A stretch of 54,750 nucleotides of DNA from DAOVVL01 sp965603095. Its GTDB lineage: Bacteria; Pseudomonadota; Alphaproteobacteria; Rhodospirillales; Magnetovibrionaceae. The DNA lies in assembly GCA_965603095.1 (NCBI GenBank), contig CBFDBQ010000004.1:1-54750 (forward strand), written 5' to 3'. Positions 36,028 to 44,522 of the stretch are shown here, piece by piece. A model generated the notes under the pieces. That model saw only the letters and a list, made by a program, of their open reading frames with translations, was not told the origin of the DNA and did no database searches. The position numbers were made by a program, and so were the translations under genes. Numbering within the stretch: position 1 is the stretch's first letter; each line of letters begins with the position of its first letter.

Positions 36028-36912
36028 TTAATTTATATCTGCCTCAAGTTCATCAATGCGCCCGGACATTTTTACAATTCTGCGGGCTTCAACAATATGA
36101 AGATTTTCAACTAATTTGCCGTCTATTACAACAACCCCCTCGCCCTTGGCCCGGGCGGCATCAAATGCGGCAATAATATTGTTTGACCATTTTACCTCAT
36201 CAGCCGATGGGGCATAAATCTCATTAGCTTTAGATATGGTTTTGGGGTGTATCAAGGTTTTGCCATCAAAACCAAAATCCTTTCCTTGTGTACACGATTG
36301 CTCAAATCCTTCGCCATCACCCAAATCAAGATGAACCCCATCTAAAATAGAAAGGCCATAAGCGCGGGCAACCAAAAGACAGTGACCAAGGCTCATCATC
36401 ATTGGAATGCGTTCACGGGTATGATGGGCATGAAGGTCTTTGGCCAAATCAGATGTCCCCATAACCAAACAAGAAATACGCGAGCTGGCGCTGGCGATAA
36501 GTTCCGTGCGCAAAACACCGCGTGGGGTTTCAATCATGCACCATATTTTCATATCATCAGACGCACCTGACTCGGTCATAATATGTTCAAGTTGACGCAC
36601 CGCGTGGGCGCTTTCGGTTTTGGGTAAAAGTATAGCATCGGCACCCGAAGATGCGGCGCGCGCAATATCTTTGTAGCCCCAGGTAGTATCTAGCGCGTTG
36701 ACCCTAACAACCACCTCGCGCTTGCCATAGCCGCCTTGTTTAATGGCCTCTACTACTTGTTTGCGGGCTAGCTTCTTGGCATCGGGGGCAACCGAGTCTT
36801 CAAGGTCCATTATAATGGCATCGCAAGCCAGGCTGCGGGATTTTTCCAGAGCGCGGACATTGGCGCCCGGCATATACAAAGCGCTTCTTCGGGGGCGAGA
36901 TGTGTTTGGCAT
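36028..36912 (-). CDS. CitE-family malyl-CoA lyase or malyl-CoA thioesterase
   Basis: 294 aa HpcH/HpaI aldolase-citrate lyase fold. RSALYMPGANVRALEKS near the N-terminus, substrate region VVVRVNALDTTWG, metal-ligand glutamate in CMIETPRGVL and aspartate in MGTSDLAKDL, plus GFDGKTLIHPKTI. Length and sequence are nearer to Rhodobacter Mcl2 ((3S)-malyl-CoA thioesterase) than to Mcl1 (malyl/methylmalyl-CoA lyase), but the mch neighbourhood would suit either. ATG start; divergent from the receiver-protein gene. Confidence 0.87.
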   Translation of the reverse strand: MPNTSRPRRSALYMPGANVRALEKSRSLACDAIIMDLEDSVAPDAKKLARKQVVEAIKQGGYGKREVVVRVNALDTTWGYKDIARAASSGADAILLPKTESAHAVRQLEHIMTESGASDDMKIWCMIETPRGVLRTELIASASSRISCLVMGTSDLAKDLHAHHTRERIPMMMSLGHCLLVARAYGLSILDGVHLDLGDGEGFEQSCTQGKDFGFDGKTLIHPKTISKANEIYAPSADEVKWSNNIIAAFDAARAKGEGVVVIDGKLVENLHIVEARRIVKMSGRIDELEADIN

Positions 36913-37001
36913 AGGGGGGAGGTCTCCAATTAGGCTATGATGTGGTTACGGTTGGTTAAAAACAGTCAAAAATATGCGCCCTGATAGCCCGGCTGGCAAG
37001 T

Positions 37002-37030
37002 TTGCTGAATATTAACAAGCGATGTTATAT
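37002..37030 (+). promoter_or_regulatory. Candidate promoter of the receiver-protein gene
   Basis: TTGCTG (37002-37007), 17 bases, TTATAT (37025-37030), about 75 bases before the ATG. Confidence 0.38.
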
Positions 37031-37105
37031 TCTCCATATGGAACGCAAAACTTGGATATTTCAGGGCTAATCAAGTGGCCCGTTGCATAGTTGAGACCCT
37101 GATAA

Positions 37106-37672
37106 ATGTCGGATTATCTAAAAAATATCAAAATCTTGGTGGTCGATGACAACCCTTTCATGCGCACCATCGTGCGCCGGGTTCTTAGCCAATTTAATGC
37201 CGAAGAAGTGCGCGAAGCCAAAGATGGGGTCGATGCCATGGATGCCCTTACCTTGGGTGATTTCAAACCTGATATTATAATTACCGACTGGATGATGGAG
37301 CCGTTAGACGGGCTGGAATTAACCAAATGGATACGCACCGGTGAAGACACCCCTGATCCATTTCTGCCCATAATAATGATGTCGGCACATTCCGAACGCG
37401 GTCGCGTTACCGAAGCTCGCGATGTGGGTGTAAATGAATTTTTGGTAAAACCACTTTCGGCAAAATCAATTATGCGGCGCATTCAAACAATTATTGAACA
37501 CCCGCGCGCATATGTGCGCACCGATAATTATTTCGGGCCAGACCGCAGGCGCCATGATAAACCGTTCCTTGGGCAGGAACAACGCAATGATTATGATTTA
37601 AAAACCGTCGAACAGTTAGCCGATGAACAAAAAATTGGTATTGGCGCATCTGCGATCAATACAAAACCTTAA
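37106..37672 (+). CDS. Orphan CheY-like receiver protein with GPDRRR tail
   Basis: 188 aa. Receiver domain (about 8-130): acidic pair in ILVVDDNPFMR, phospho-acceptor aspartate in IIITDWMMEPLDG, conserved Ser/Thr in IMMSAHSE, and lysine in FLVKPLSAK. The C-terminal 55 residues hold YFGPDRRRHD, a motif seen after receiver domains in Alphaproteobacteria, but no DNA-binding or enzymatic domain. No kinase gene is adjacent. Probably signals through protein contacts. Confidence 0.87.
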   Translation: MSDYLKNIKILVVDDNPFMRTIVRRVLSQFNAEEVREAKDGVDAMDALTLGDFKPDIIITDWMMEPLDGLELTKWIRTGEDTPDPFLPIIMMSAHSERGRVTEARDVGVNEFLVKPLSAKSIMRRIQTIIEHPRAYVRTDNYFGPDRRRHDKPFLGQEQRNDYDLKTVEQLADEQKIGIGASAINTKP

Positions 37673-37682
37673 ATATCCAAAA

Positions 37683-38708
37683 TTAATTAGACAGATAATC
37701 TTCAATCAATGCTTCTGCAATTTGCACTGTATTTAAAGCCGCACCTTTACGCAGGTTATCAGACACAACCCACATGCTAAGCCCGTTTTCAACGGTGTTA
37801 TCAACCCGCAAACGCGAAACAAAAACTGCATCTTCGCCCGCACATTCTGCCGGCGTGACGTAGCCTTCATCTTGACGATGATCAATCACGGTAATGCCGG
37901 ATGCGTTCTTTAGCGCATCACGGGCGTCTTCTTCGGATAATGGGTTTTCAAATTCAACATTTATTGCTTCGGCATGACCAATAAATACCGGCGCCCGAAC
38001 GCAAGTGGATACCAGCTTGATATCGGGGTCGAGAATTTTTTGCGTTTCAACCGCCATTTTCCATTCTTCTTTGGTTGAGCCATCATCCATGAAGACATCA
38101 ATATGCGGTATCACGTTAAACGCAATTTGTTTGGTAAATTTTTGTTTGGTTTTTTCGATCGGTTGGTTGGTAAAAATACCACGGGTCTGATTAAACAGCT
38201 CATCCATGGCGTCTTTGCCGCCACCCGATACCGACTGATAAGTGGCAACCACTACGCGCTTGATTTTTGCCAAATCATGCAAAGGTTTTAATGCCACCAA
38301 CATTTGAATGGTCGAACAATTAGGATTGGCAATAATGCCTTTGTTGGTGTAACCGGCGATGGCTTCGCGGTTTACTTCGGGCACCACCAACGGCACATCT
38401 GGGTCCATGCGAAACTGCGACGTGTTATCAACCACAATTGCACCAGCGGCCACTGCCTTGGGTGCAAATTCGGCAGATACTTTTGCCCCGGGGCTGGAAA
38501 GCACAATGTCGGTTCCAGTAAAATCAAAATTGGCAAGGTCTTGCACTTTTAAGCGTTTGTCATCGCCATAAGATGCTTCCATTCCAACCGAGCGACTGGA
38601 AGCTAGCGCCACCACTTCGTCAGCGGGGAAATTTCTTTCATACATGGTTTGTAGCAATTCGCGCCCAACATTACCCGTGGCACCAACTACCGCTACTTTG
38701 TAACCCAT
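37683..38708 (-). CDS. asd: Aspartate-semialdehyde dehydrogenase
   Basis: 341 aa. Reduces aspartyl phosphate for Lys, Thr and Met synthesis. NADP-binding GATGNVGRELL, catalytic cysteine C131 in NPNCSTIQ, and a catalytic histidine in the C-terminal domain. Last gene of the leuC-leuD-leuB-asd run. Confidence 0.97.
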   Translation of the reverse strand: MGYKVAVVGATGNVGRELLQTMYERNFPADEVVALASSRSVGMEASYGDDKRLKVQDLANFDFTGTDIVLSSPGAKVSAEFAPKAVAAGAIVVDNTSQFRMDPDVPLVVPEVNREAIAGYTNKGIIANPNCSTIQMLVALKPLHDLAKIKRVVVATYQSVSGGGKDAMDELFNQTRGIFTNQPIEKTKQKFTKQIAFNVIPHIDVFMDDGSTKEEWKMAVETQKILDPDIKLVSTCVRAPVFIGHAEAINVEFENPLSEEDARDALKNASGITVIDHRQDEGYVTPAECAGEDAVFVSRLRVDNTVENGLSMWVVSDNLRKGAALNTVQIAEALIEDYLSN

Positions 38709-38740
38709 TTTGACCTACTCCTGATTTTGGGTCGGAAAAC

Positions 38741-39850
38741 CTAGTTCAACTTGTCCAATTCTGCAACTACCGCTTCGCCCATTCCAGCAGTGGTAACTTC
38801 CCTCGCGCCAGCGGTCATGATATCTGCGGTTCTGAGGCCTTGGCTCAACACGGTTTCTACTGCTTTATCTATCATGTCGGCATCTTCGCTCAAATCGAAC
38901 GAATAGCGCAAAAGCATGGAAAACGACAATATGGTAGCCAGTGGATTGGCTTTGTTTTCGCCTGCGATATCCGGCGCCGAACCGTGAACTGGTTCGTACA
39001 TGGCGGGGATTTTTCCGGTTTCCGGGTCGCGTGAACCAATGGAAGCAGACGGCAACATGCCGAGCGATCCGGTCAACATGGCGGCGCAATCTGATAAAAT
39101 ATCACCAAACAGGTTATCGGTAACAATAACGTCGAACTGACCGGGCCAGCGCACCAATTGCATGGCACAGTTATCGGCATACATATGGCTAAGCTCAATA
39201 TCGGTGTTGCCGTTCTGATGGACCTTGGTTGCCACCTCGCGCCAAAATACGCCCGATTCCATTACGTTGGCTTTTTCTACCGAGGTAACTTTTTTACCGC
39301 GCTTGCGTGCCAAATCAAACGCAACTTCCATGATGCGTTCAATTTCCGGTTCGGAATATATTTGGGTATCAAGGCCGTAACGAACCCCACCCCGTACCTC
39401 AACCCCACGGGGTTGGCCGAAATAAACGCCTGCGGTCAGTTCGCGCAAAATCATTATATCCAAACCTTTGACCACTTCGGGTTTTAGGGTTGAAGAATCA
39501 ATAAGTGCATCAAACACAATGGCTGGGCGAAGGTTGGCAAACAAATCCAAATCTTTGCGCAGGCGCAAAAGCCCTGCTTCGGGCCGGGCCTCGCGCGCAA
39601 CGTTATCCCATTTTGGCCCGCCAACTGCACCCAATAAAACCGCATCGGCGGATTTTGCTTTTTCCATGGTGGCGTCGGTTACGGCGCATCCGTGCGCGTC
39701 ATAACAAGCACCGCCAACTAAATCTTCTTCTACGTTGAATTTAAAATGACGTTTTTCGCCCATCCAATCGACAATGCGCTTGGCCTCGTTTACGACTTCG
39801 GGCCCGATACCGTCACCGGGAAGCACGAGAAGGTTTTTGTTGCTGGACAT
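38741..39850 (-). CDS. leuB: 3-isopropylmalate dehydrogenase
   Basis: 369 aa, leucine synthesis, oxidative decarboxylation of 3-isopropylmalate. LPGDGIGPEVV at the N-terminus, substrate arginines in LRLRKDLDLFANLRPA and RELTAGVYFG, metal site TDNLFGDILSDCAAM. AAGGA ribosome site. Confidence 0.98.
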   Translation of the reverse strand: MSSNKNLLVLPGDGIGPEVVNEAKRIVDWMGEKRHFKFNVEEDLVGGACYDAHGCAVTDATMEKAKSADAVLLGAVGGPKWDNVAREARPEAGLLRLRKDLDLFANLRPAIVFDALIDSSTLKPEVVKGLDIMILRELTAGVYFGQPRGVEVRGGVRYGLDTQIYSEPEIERIMEVAFDLARKRGKKVTSVEKANVMESGVFWREVATKVHQNGNTDIELSHMYADNCAMQLVRWPGQFDVIVTDNLFGDILSDCAAMLTGSLGMLPSASIGSRDPETGKIPAMYEPVHGSAPDIAGENKANPLATILSFSMLLRYSFDLSEDADMIDKAVETVLSQGLRTADIMTAGAREVTTAGMGEAVVAELDKLN

Positions 39851-39878
39851 TTTTTGTTCCTTATCTCGATCTCGTTAT

Positions 39879-40490
39879 TTATTTGACCATCCATGGTTGA
39901 ATGGTTTTTTGTTTTTCTTCGTAAGAGCTAATTTTGTCTGATTTTTGTAATGTTAGCCCAATATCATCGAGGCCTTCTAACAAGCAATGCTTGCGGAACG
40001 GATCAATTTCAAAATTAACCACACCACCATCGGGGCCGGAAATTGTTTGTGCTTCAAGGTCGATGGTCAACGTTGCATTAGCGCCACGTTCGGCATCGTC
40101 CATTAATTTTGCCAGCGTTTCTTCATCTACCTTTATGGGTAACATTCCGTTTTTAAAACTATTGTTATAAAAAATATCGGCGAAGCTGGTGGAAATTATT
40201 ACCTTGATACCGAAATCGTTTAACGCCCACGGTGCGTGTTCGCGCGACGAGCCACAACCAAAGTTATCGCCCGCAACAATTATTGATGCGTTTCTATAAG
40301 CGTCTTTGTTAAGCACAAAATCAGGGTTTTCCGCGCCATCATCAAGAAAGCGCATCTCATCAAACAAGTTTTTACCCAGACCTTCGCGTTTGATGGTTTT
40401 CAAAAACTGTTTAGGGATAATCATATCGGTGTCGATATTGCGAATAGGCATGGGTGCGGCAACGCCGGTTATTTTGCTAAACTTTTCCAT
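39879..40490 (-). CDS. leuD: 3-isopropylmalate dehydratase small subunit
   Basis: 203 aa swivel subunit of isopropylmalate isomerase. RNIDTDMIIPKQFLKTI and FGCGSSREHAPWAL are diagnostic. Starts one base after the leuC stop. Confidence 0.98.
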   Translation of the reverse strand: MEKFSKITGVAAPMPIRNIDTDMIIPKQFLKTIKREGLGKNLFDEMRFLDDGAENPDFVLNKDAYRNASIIVAGDNFGCGSSREHAPWALNDFGIKVIISTSFADIFYNNSFKNGMLPIKVDEETLAKLMDDAERGANATLTIDLEAQTISGPDGGVVNFEIDPFRKHCLLEGLDDIGLTLQKSDKISSYEEKQKTIQPWMVK

Positions 40491-40491
40491 T

Positions 40492-41910
40492 TTATTGCCC
40501 CTCGTCCTTCAGCTTGCGCACATCAGTAAGACAGCCTTTTATCGCCGCCGCCGCGGCCATGGCTGGGCTAAGTAAATGGGTGCGCCCGCCTTTGCCTTGC
40601 CTGCCTTCGAAATTACGGTTTGAGGTTGAGGCCGAACGCTCGCCCGGTTCTAACTTGTCATCGTTCATGGCCAAGCACATGGAACAACCCGGTTCGCGCC
40701 ATTCAAAACCTGCGGCAATAAATATTTTATCAAGGCCTTCTTCTTCGGCCTGTTCTTTTACTAAACCTGAGCCGGGAACAACCATTGCGCCAACGTGGCT
40801 GGCGACCTTGCGCCCTTGGGCAACGGCGGCGGCAACGCGTAAATCTTCTATCCGGCCATTGGTGCATGAGCCAATAAACACCCTATCAATGGGCGTGCCC
40901 TCGATGGGGGCTCCAGCTTTCAAATCCATATAGGCAAGTGAGCGTTCCCATGCGGCACGTTTTTCTGCATTGGGCTCATCCGCCGGATTAGGGATATTGC
41001 CATCAATGGTAATTACGTTTTCCGGGCTGGTGCCCCAGGTTACTTCTGGCACCAGTTTTGATATGTCTAATTCAACCACAACGTCGAACTTGGCGCCTTG
41101 GTCGGTTTTAAGGCTTTTCCAATATTCAACTGCCTGTTCCCATGCGGCGCCCTTAGGCGACATGGAGCGACCCTTAAGATATAAAAATGTTTTTTCATCC
41201 GGCGCAATAAGTCCGGCGCGCGCGCCTGCTTCGATAGTCATATTACAAACCGTCATCCGCCCTTCCATGGAAAGGGCTCGAATGGCCGGGCCAGCGTATT
41301 CAACCACGTATCCGGTACCACCAGCGGTGCCAATTTTACCAATAATGGCAAGCACCATGTCTTTGGCTTCAACGCCCGCTGGTAATTCACCAGTTACGTT
41401 TATCAGCATATTTTTTGCAGGTGATTGTAACAGGGTTTGCGTTGCCAAAACGTGTTCGACCTCGGACGTGCCAATACCGAATGCCAATGCACCAAATGCG
41501 CCATGGGTTGCGGTGTGGCTATCGCCACAAACAATAGTTGTTCCGGGCAAGGTAAAGCCCTGCTCCGGGCCAACAATGTGAACTACGCCTTGGCGAATAT
41601 CATCGGTGGGAAAATAAGGAACGGAAAAATCAGCAACATTTTTTTCTAAGGTTTCAACCTGAATACGTGATTCAGCATTTTTGATACCTTTTGAACGATC
41701 AACTGTCGGCACATTATGGTCGGCAACTGCCAATGTTGCATCGGGGCGATGAACGCTTCGCCCAGCATTGCGCAAGCCTTCAAACGCCTGTGGGCTGGTT
41801 ACTTCATGAACCAGATGGCGGTCAATATAAATGAGGCAGGTTCCATCGTCTTGCACATCAACCAGATGCGCGGCCCATATTTTATCGAAAAGTGTTTTTG
41901 GTTCGTTCAT
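40492..41910 (-). CDS. leuC: 3-isopropylmalate dehydratase large subunit
   Basis: 472 aa aconitase-superfamily subunit with a 4Fe-4S cluster; the ligands lie in GSCTNGRIEDL and CSMCLAMN. Active-site regions GDSHTATHGAFGALAFGIGTSE. GAGGA ribosome site seven bases from the ATG. 135 bases after rplS, so it may have its own promoter or read through from the ribosomal operon. Confidence 0.98.
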   Translation of the reverse strand: MNEPKTLFDKIWAAHLVDVQDDGTCLIYIDRHLVHEVTSPQAFEGLRNAGRSVHRPDATLAVADHNVPTVDRSKGIKNAESRIQVETLEKNVADFSVPYFPTDDIRQGVVHIVGPEQGFTLPGTTIVCGDSHTATHGAFGALAFGIGTSEVEHVLATQTLLQSPAKNMLINVTGELPAGVEAKDMVLAIIGKIGTAGGTGYVVEYAGPAIRALSMEGRMTVCNMTIEAGARAGLIAPDEKTFLYLKGRSMSPKGAAWEQAVEYWKSLKTDQGAKFDVVVELDISKLVPEVTWGTSPENVITIDGNIPNPADEPNAEKRAAWERSLAYMDLKAGAPIEGTPIDRVFIGSCTNGRIEDLRVAAAVAQGRKVASHVGAMVVPGSGLVKEQAEEEGLDKIFIAAGFEWREPGCSMCLAMNDDKLEPGERSASTSNRNFEGRQGKGGRTHLLSPAMAAAAAIKGCLTDVRKLKDEGQ

Positions 41911-41972
41911 TAGGATTCCTCAAGTGGGATTTTCTCAAGGTTGAGAGCTTAAAGTTAAATAATTATGTTCAT

Positions 41973-42007
41973 ATCCGGCACCGGGAAAAATATTCCTGAT
42001 GCCGGAT
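41973..42007 (-). terminator. Hairpin between rplS and leuC (weak terminator or attenuator)
   Basis: ATCCGGCA and TGCCGGAT (8-bp perfect arms) with a 19-base spacer that itself can pair (GGGA/TTCC). No proper T-run follows on either strand, so full termination is doubtful; an RNA-processing or partial-attenuation element is possible. Confidence 0.4.
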
Positions 42008-42045
42008 TAAATTACGAACAAATATAAAACCTTTATTATTTGGTT

Positions 42046-42561
42046 TTATTCGCTGTCGGTTTTAGCTGCTGGTGTAGCAGTTGTTTCCGGGGCTTTTTTC
42101 TTTGCAGCTTTTGCTTCTGCTTTGCCTTTGGCTTTCTTTTTCATTTCAGCCTTGGCTTCTGCAGCAATCGCTTTTTCGTCAGCGGTGATTTTCGCTTTGT
42201 AACCATCGGTCTGTTCGGCGATACGAGCACGCTTACCAGTACGGCCACGCAGATAATAAAGTTTAGCCCGGCGAACATCGCCACGGCGTACAACTTCTAT
42301 TTCTGCAACGTTAGGTGAATAAAGTGGGAATACACGTTCCACACCTTCGCCCGATGAAAGCTTGCGCACGGTGAACGATGAATTTATTCCATCATTTTTG
42401 CGTGCAATACAAACACCTTCAAATGCCTGTAGGCGTTCGCGCTCGCCCTCAATAATCTTCACGTTGACACGGATTGTGTCACCGGGATGAAACTCGGTTA
42501 TTTTGCTTTCACTGGTTAACTTTTCCAGCTGTTCGCTTTCGAGCTTTTCAATAATATTCAT
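42046..42561 (-). CDS. rplS: 50S ribosomal protein L19, extended C-terminus
   Basis: 171 aa from the ATG at 42561 (MNIIEKLESEQ); the longer reading frame to 42585 adds MEEEGTRA over the ribosome site and is rejected. Core L19 is about 115 residues (FHPGDTIRVNVKI, FEGVCIARKNDGINSSFTVRK, YLRGRTGKRARI). The remaining 50 or so are Lys/Ala/Glu-rich low complexity. Confidence 0.96.
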   Translation of the reverse strand: MNIIEKLESEQLEKLTSESKITEFHPGDTIRVNVKIIEGERERLQAFEGVCIARKNDGINSSFTVRKLSSGEGVERVFPLYSPNVAEIEVVRRGDVRRAKLYYLRGRTGKRARIAEQTDGYKAKITADEKAIAAEAKAEMKKKAKGKAEAKAAKKKAPETTATPAAKTDSE

Positions 42562-42625
42562 GGCTCTCGTTCCTTCTTCTTCCAAATAATCTTTAAACTT
42601 CTAAATCCAAAACTTCTAATTATCT

Positions 42626-43357
42626 CTATTCCGATTTTTCATCTGGCTTTGCATAAGCCTTCCAAAGATCGGGGCGGCGTTTGCGGGTTGTTTCTTCCGC
42701 GCGCTGGTGCCGCCAGCTACGAATTTTTTCATGGTTGCCAGATAACAAAACCTCTGGCGCCTTCATCCCTTCCCATTCGCGGGGTCGGGTATAATGAGGG
42801 TATTCAAGTAACCCTTTTTCAAAACTTTCCTCTTCTAACGAGGCTTCACTACCCATAACCCCGGGTAAAAGCCTTATGGTCGCATCCAGCAAAACCAATG
42901 CTGCAACTTCACCACCGGAGAGAACAAAATCGCCAATGGATATTTCCTCCACGGCGTGCCTTTCCAGCACTCTTTCATCGACCCCCTCAAAACGCCCGCA
43001 CAGCAATGTTGTGCCGGGGCCCTTTGCCAAATCACGTACCCTTGCCTGGGTAAGCGGTTTTCCCCTGGGTGTCAGGTAAACCAATGGTGTCTTAACCTTT
43101 TGATTTTCCTGTGTTTTTCTGATGGCCGCATCAACCACATCGGGACGCAATACCATTCCAGCTCCGCCACCCAGTGGGCTATCATCAACGGTGCGGTGTT
43201 TATCGCTTGCAAAGTCGCGAATGTCCACCGTTTCCAACTGCCACAGCCCATTTTCAAGTGCCTGTCCGCTAAGGGATCTGCCAAGGGGGCCGGGAAACAT
43301 TTCTGGGTAAAGGCTCAGAACTGTTGCCTGCCACTTCCTAGTTGATGCGCCGTTCAC
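42626..43357 (-). CDS. trmD: tRNA (guanine37-N1)-methyltransferase
   Basis: 243 aa SPOUT enzyme that methylates G37 to prevent frameshifting. Knot region SIGDFVLSGGEVAALVLLDA and LCGRFEGVDERVLE. Overlaps rimM by four bases (ATGA). Confidence 0.97.
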   Translation of the reverse strand: MNGASTRKWQATVLSLYPEMFPGPLGRSLSGQALENGLWQLETVDIRDFASDKHRTVDDSPLGGGAGMVLRPDVVDAAIRKTQENQKVKTPLVYLTPRGKPLTQARVRDLAKGPGTTLLCGRFEGVDERVLERHAVEEISIGDFVLSGGEVAALVLLDATIRLLPGVMGSEASLEEESFEKGLLEYPHYTRPREWEGMKAPEVLLSGNHEKIRSWRHQRAEETTRKRRPDLWKAYAKPDEKSE

Positions 43358-43941
43358 GGGCTGGGTTTCCTTTTTTCTCCTTCTTGTTCTTTGGCTTGTT
43401 CTTCTTCTTCTGGCCTAACTAGCAATCCTTCTGGCGGGACCACCACAATTAGACCTTTTTCCAAATTAACCTCTGGCACCACATCAAGGGTAAACGGCAC
43501 CATTTCATTTTTACCTGAGGCAAGCTCGACTTCTAAAACCGGGCCTGCGCCAAAATCATCGGCCAGCACAACCCGGCCCCATTTTTTTCCATCCACTAAC
43601 ACCGCGTCAAGACCGACAAGCTCTGAGAAATAAAATTCATCCTCGTCTAGCTTTGGCATTTGTTCGCGGCGGACAAACAACTTTAAACCACGAACATTTT
43701 CTGCCGCTGTGCGGTCTTCTACTCCTTCGATACGTGCCGTAACGCTTTCCTTGCGTTTGCCTGTTACTTTTATTTTGTAACAAGCCTTTCCTGTTTCATC
43801 TGTAAGCTCGCCATACGATCCAATATCGGCTGGATTGTCGGTAAAACTTTTAACCCTGACCTCGCCCTTTAACCCGCGGGCTGCGCCCACGACACCCACC
43901 AAAAGCAGGCTTTCATTAGTTGCTGGGTCAGGCTTGTTCAC
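43354..43941 (-). CDS. rimM: 16S rRNA processing protein RimM
   Basis: 195 aa 30S maturation factor that binds S19. N-terminal RimM domain (VGVVGAARGLKGEVRVKSFTD) and a PRC-barrel (EFYFSELVGLDAVLVDG). Ends in a Glu/Lys-rich tail. Between rpsP and trmD as usual. Confidence 0.95.
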   Translation of the reverse strand: MNKPDPATNESLLLVGVVGAARGLKGEVRVKSFTDNPADIGSYGELTDETGKACYKIKVTGKRKESVTARIEGVEDRTAAENVRGLKLFVRREQMPKLDEDEFYFSELVGLDAVLVDGKKWGRVVLADDFGAGPVLEVELASGKNEMVPFTLDVVPEVNLEKGLIVVVPPEGLLVRPEEEEQAKEQEGEKRKPSP

Positions 43942-43972
43942 TTTTGCCTACACTTTAAAAGGCCTGAGGGAA

Positions 43973-44455
43973 TTAACCCTCAGCCTTTTCCTCAGCTACT
44001 TCTGGTGCAGGTGCTTCTGCTACTGCTTCTGCCGGAGCTTCTGCCGGAGCTTCTGCTGGAGCTTCTTCTACAGGTGCGGGGGCTGCTGCGGCTGCGGCTG
44101 CTTCTTCAAGTTTAGCCTTGGCTTTCTCTTCGCGTTCTTTCAAACGTTCAAGGGTGCGAGGCTTGGGCTTGTCTTTTTTGGTTTGCGTTGGAATCGCGCG
44201 CGCTTCCATGATGCCAGCACCGGCAAGAAAACGATGAACGCGATCGGATGGTTTTGCGCCTTCGCCCAACCAATGCTTGATGCGGTCTTCAACCAGCGTT
44301 ACGCGGCCGGCATCGTCTTTTGCTAGCATTGGGTTATATGTGCCAACCCGTTCGATGTAGCGGCCATCACGGGGGCTACGGGTATCAGCAACAACGATAC
44401 GGTAGTAAGGGCGTTTTTTAGCACCACCCCTTGAAAGTCTTATTTTAATCGACAT
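43973..44455 (-). CDS. rpsP: 30S ribosomal protein S16, long Ala/Glu tail
   Basis: 160 aa. Core S16 (MSIKIRLSRGGAKKRPYYRIVVADTR read in parts, IERVGTYNPML) occupies about the first 85 residues. The rest is Lys/Glu helix then PAEAPAEAPAEA repeats, encoded by 12-base repeats of the form GCTTCTGCCGGA (plus-strand reading, about 44025-44065). Alphaproteobacterial S16 commonly has such tails, of variable length. Confidence 0.96.
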   Translation of the reverse strand: MSIKIRLSRGGAKKRPYYRIVVADTRSPRDGRYIERVGTYNPMLAKDDAGRVTLVEDRIKHWLGEGAKPSDRVHRFLAGAGIMEARAIPTQTKKDKPKPRTLERLKEREEKAKAKLEEAAAAAAAPAPVEEAPAEAPAEAPAEAVAEAPAPEVAEEKAEG

Positions 44456-44522
44456 GTTGTTTTGTCCTTGTCTATTTATGTTTGTCTGTTTGTTAAAAAA
44501 ATTGTTCGAATATCTAAAAAAA

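Noticed and set aside
41973..42007. Strong intrinsic terminator splitting rplS from leuC
   Set aside because: Stem is good but no T-run follows; kept only as a low-confidence hairpin.
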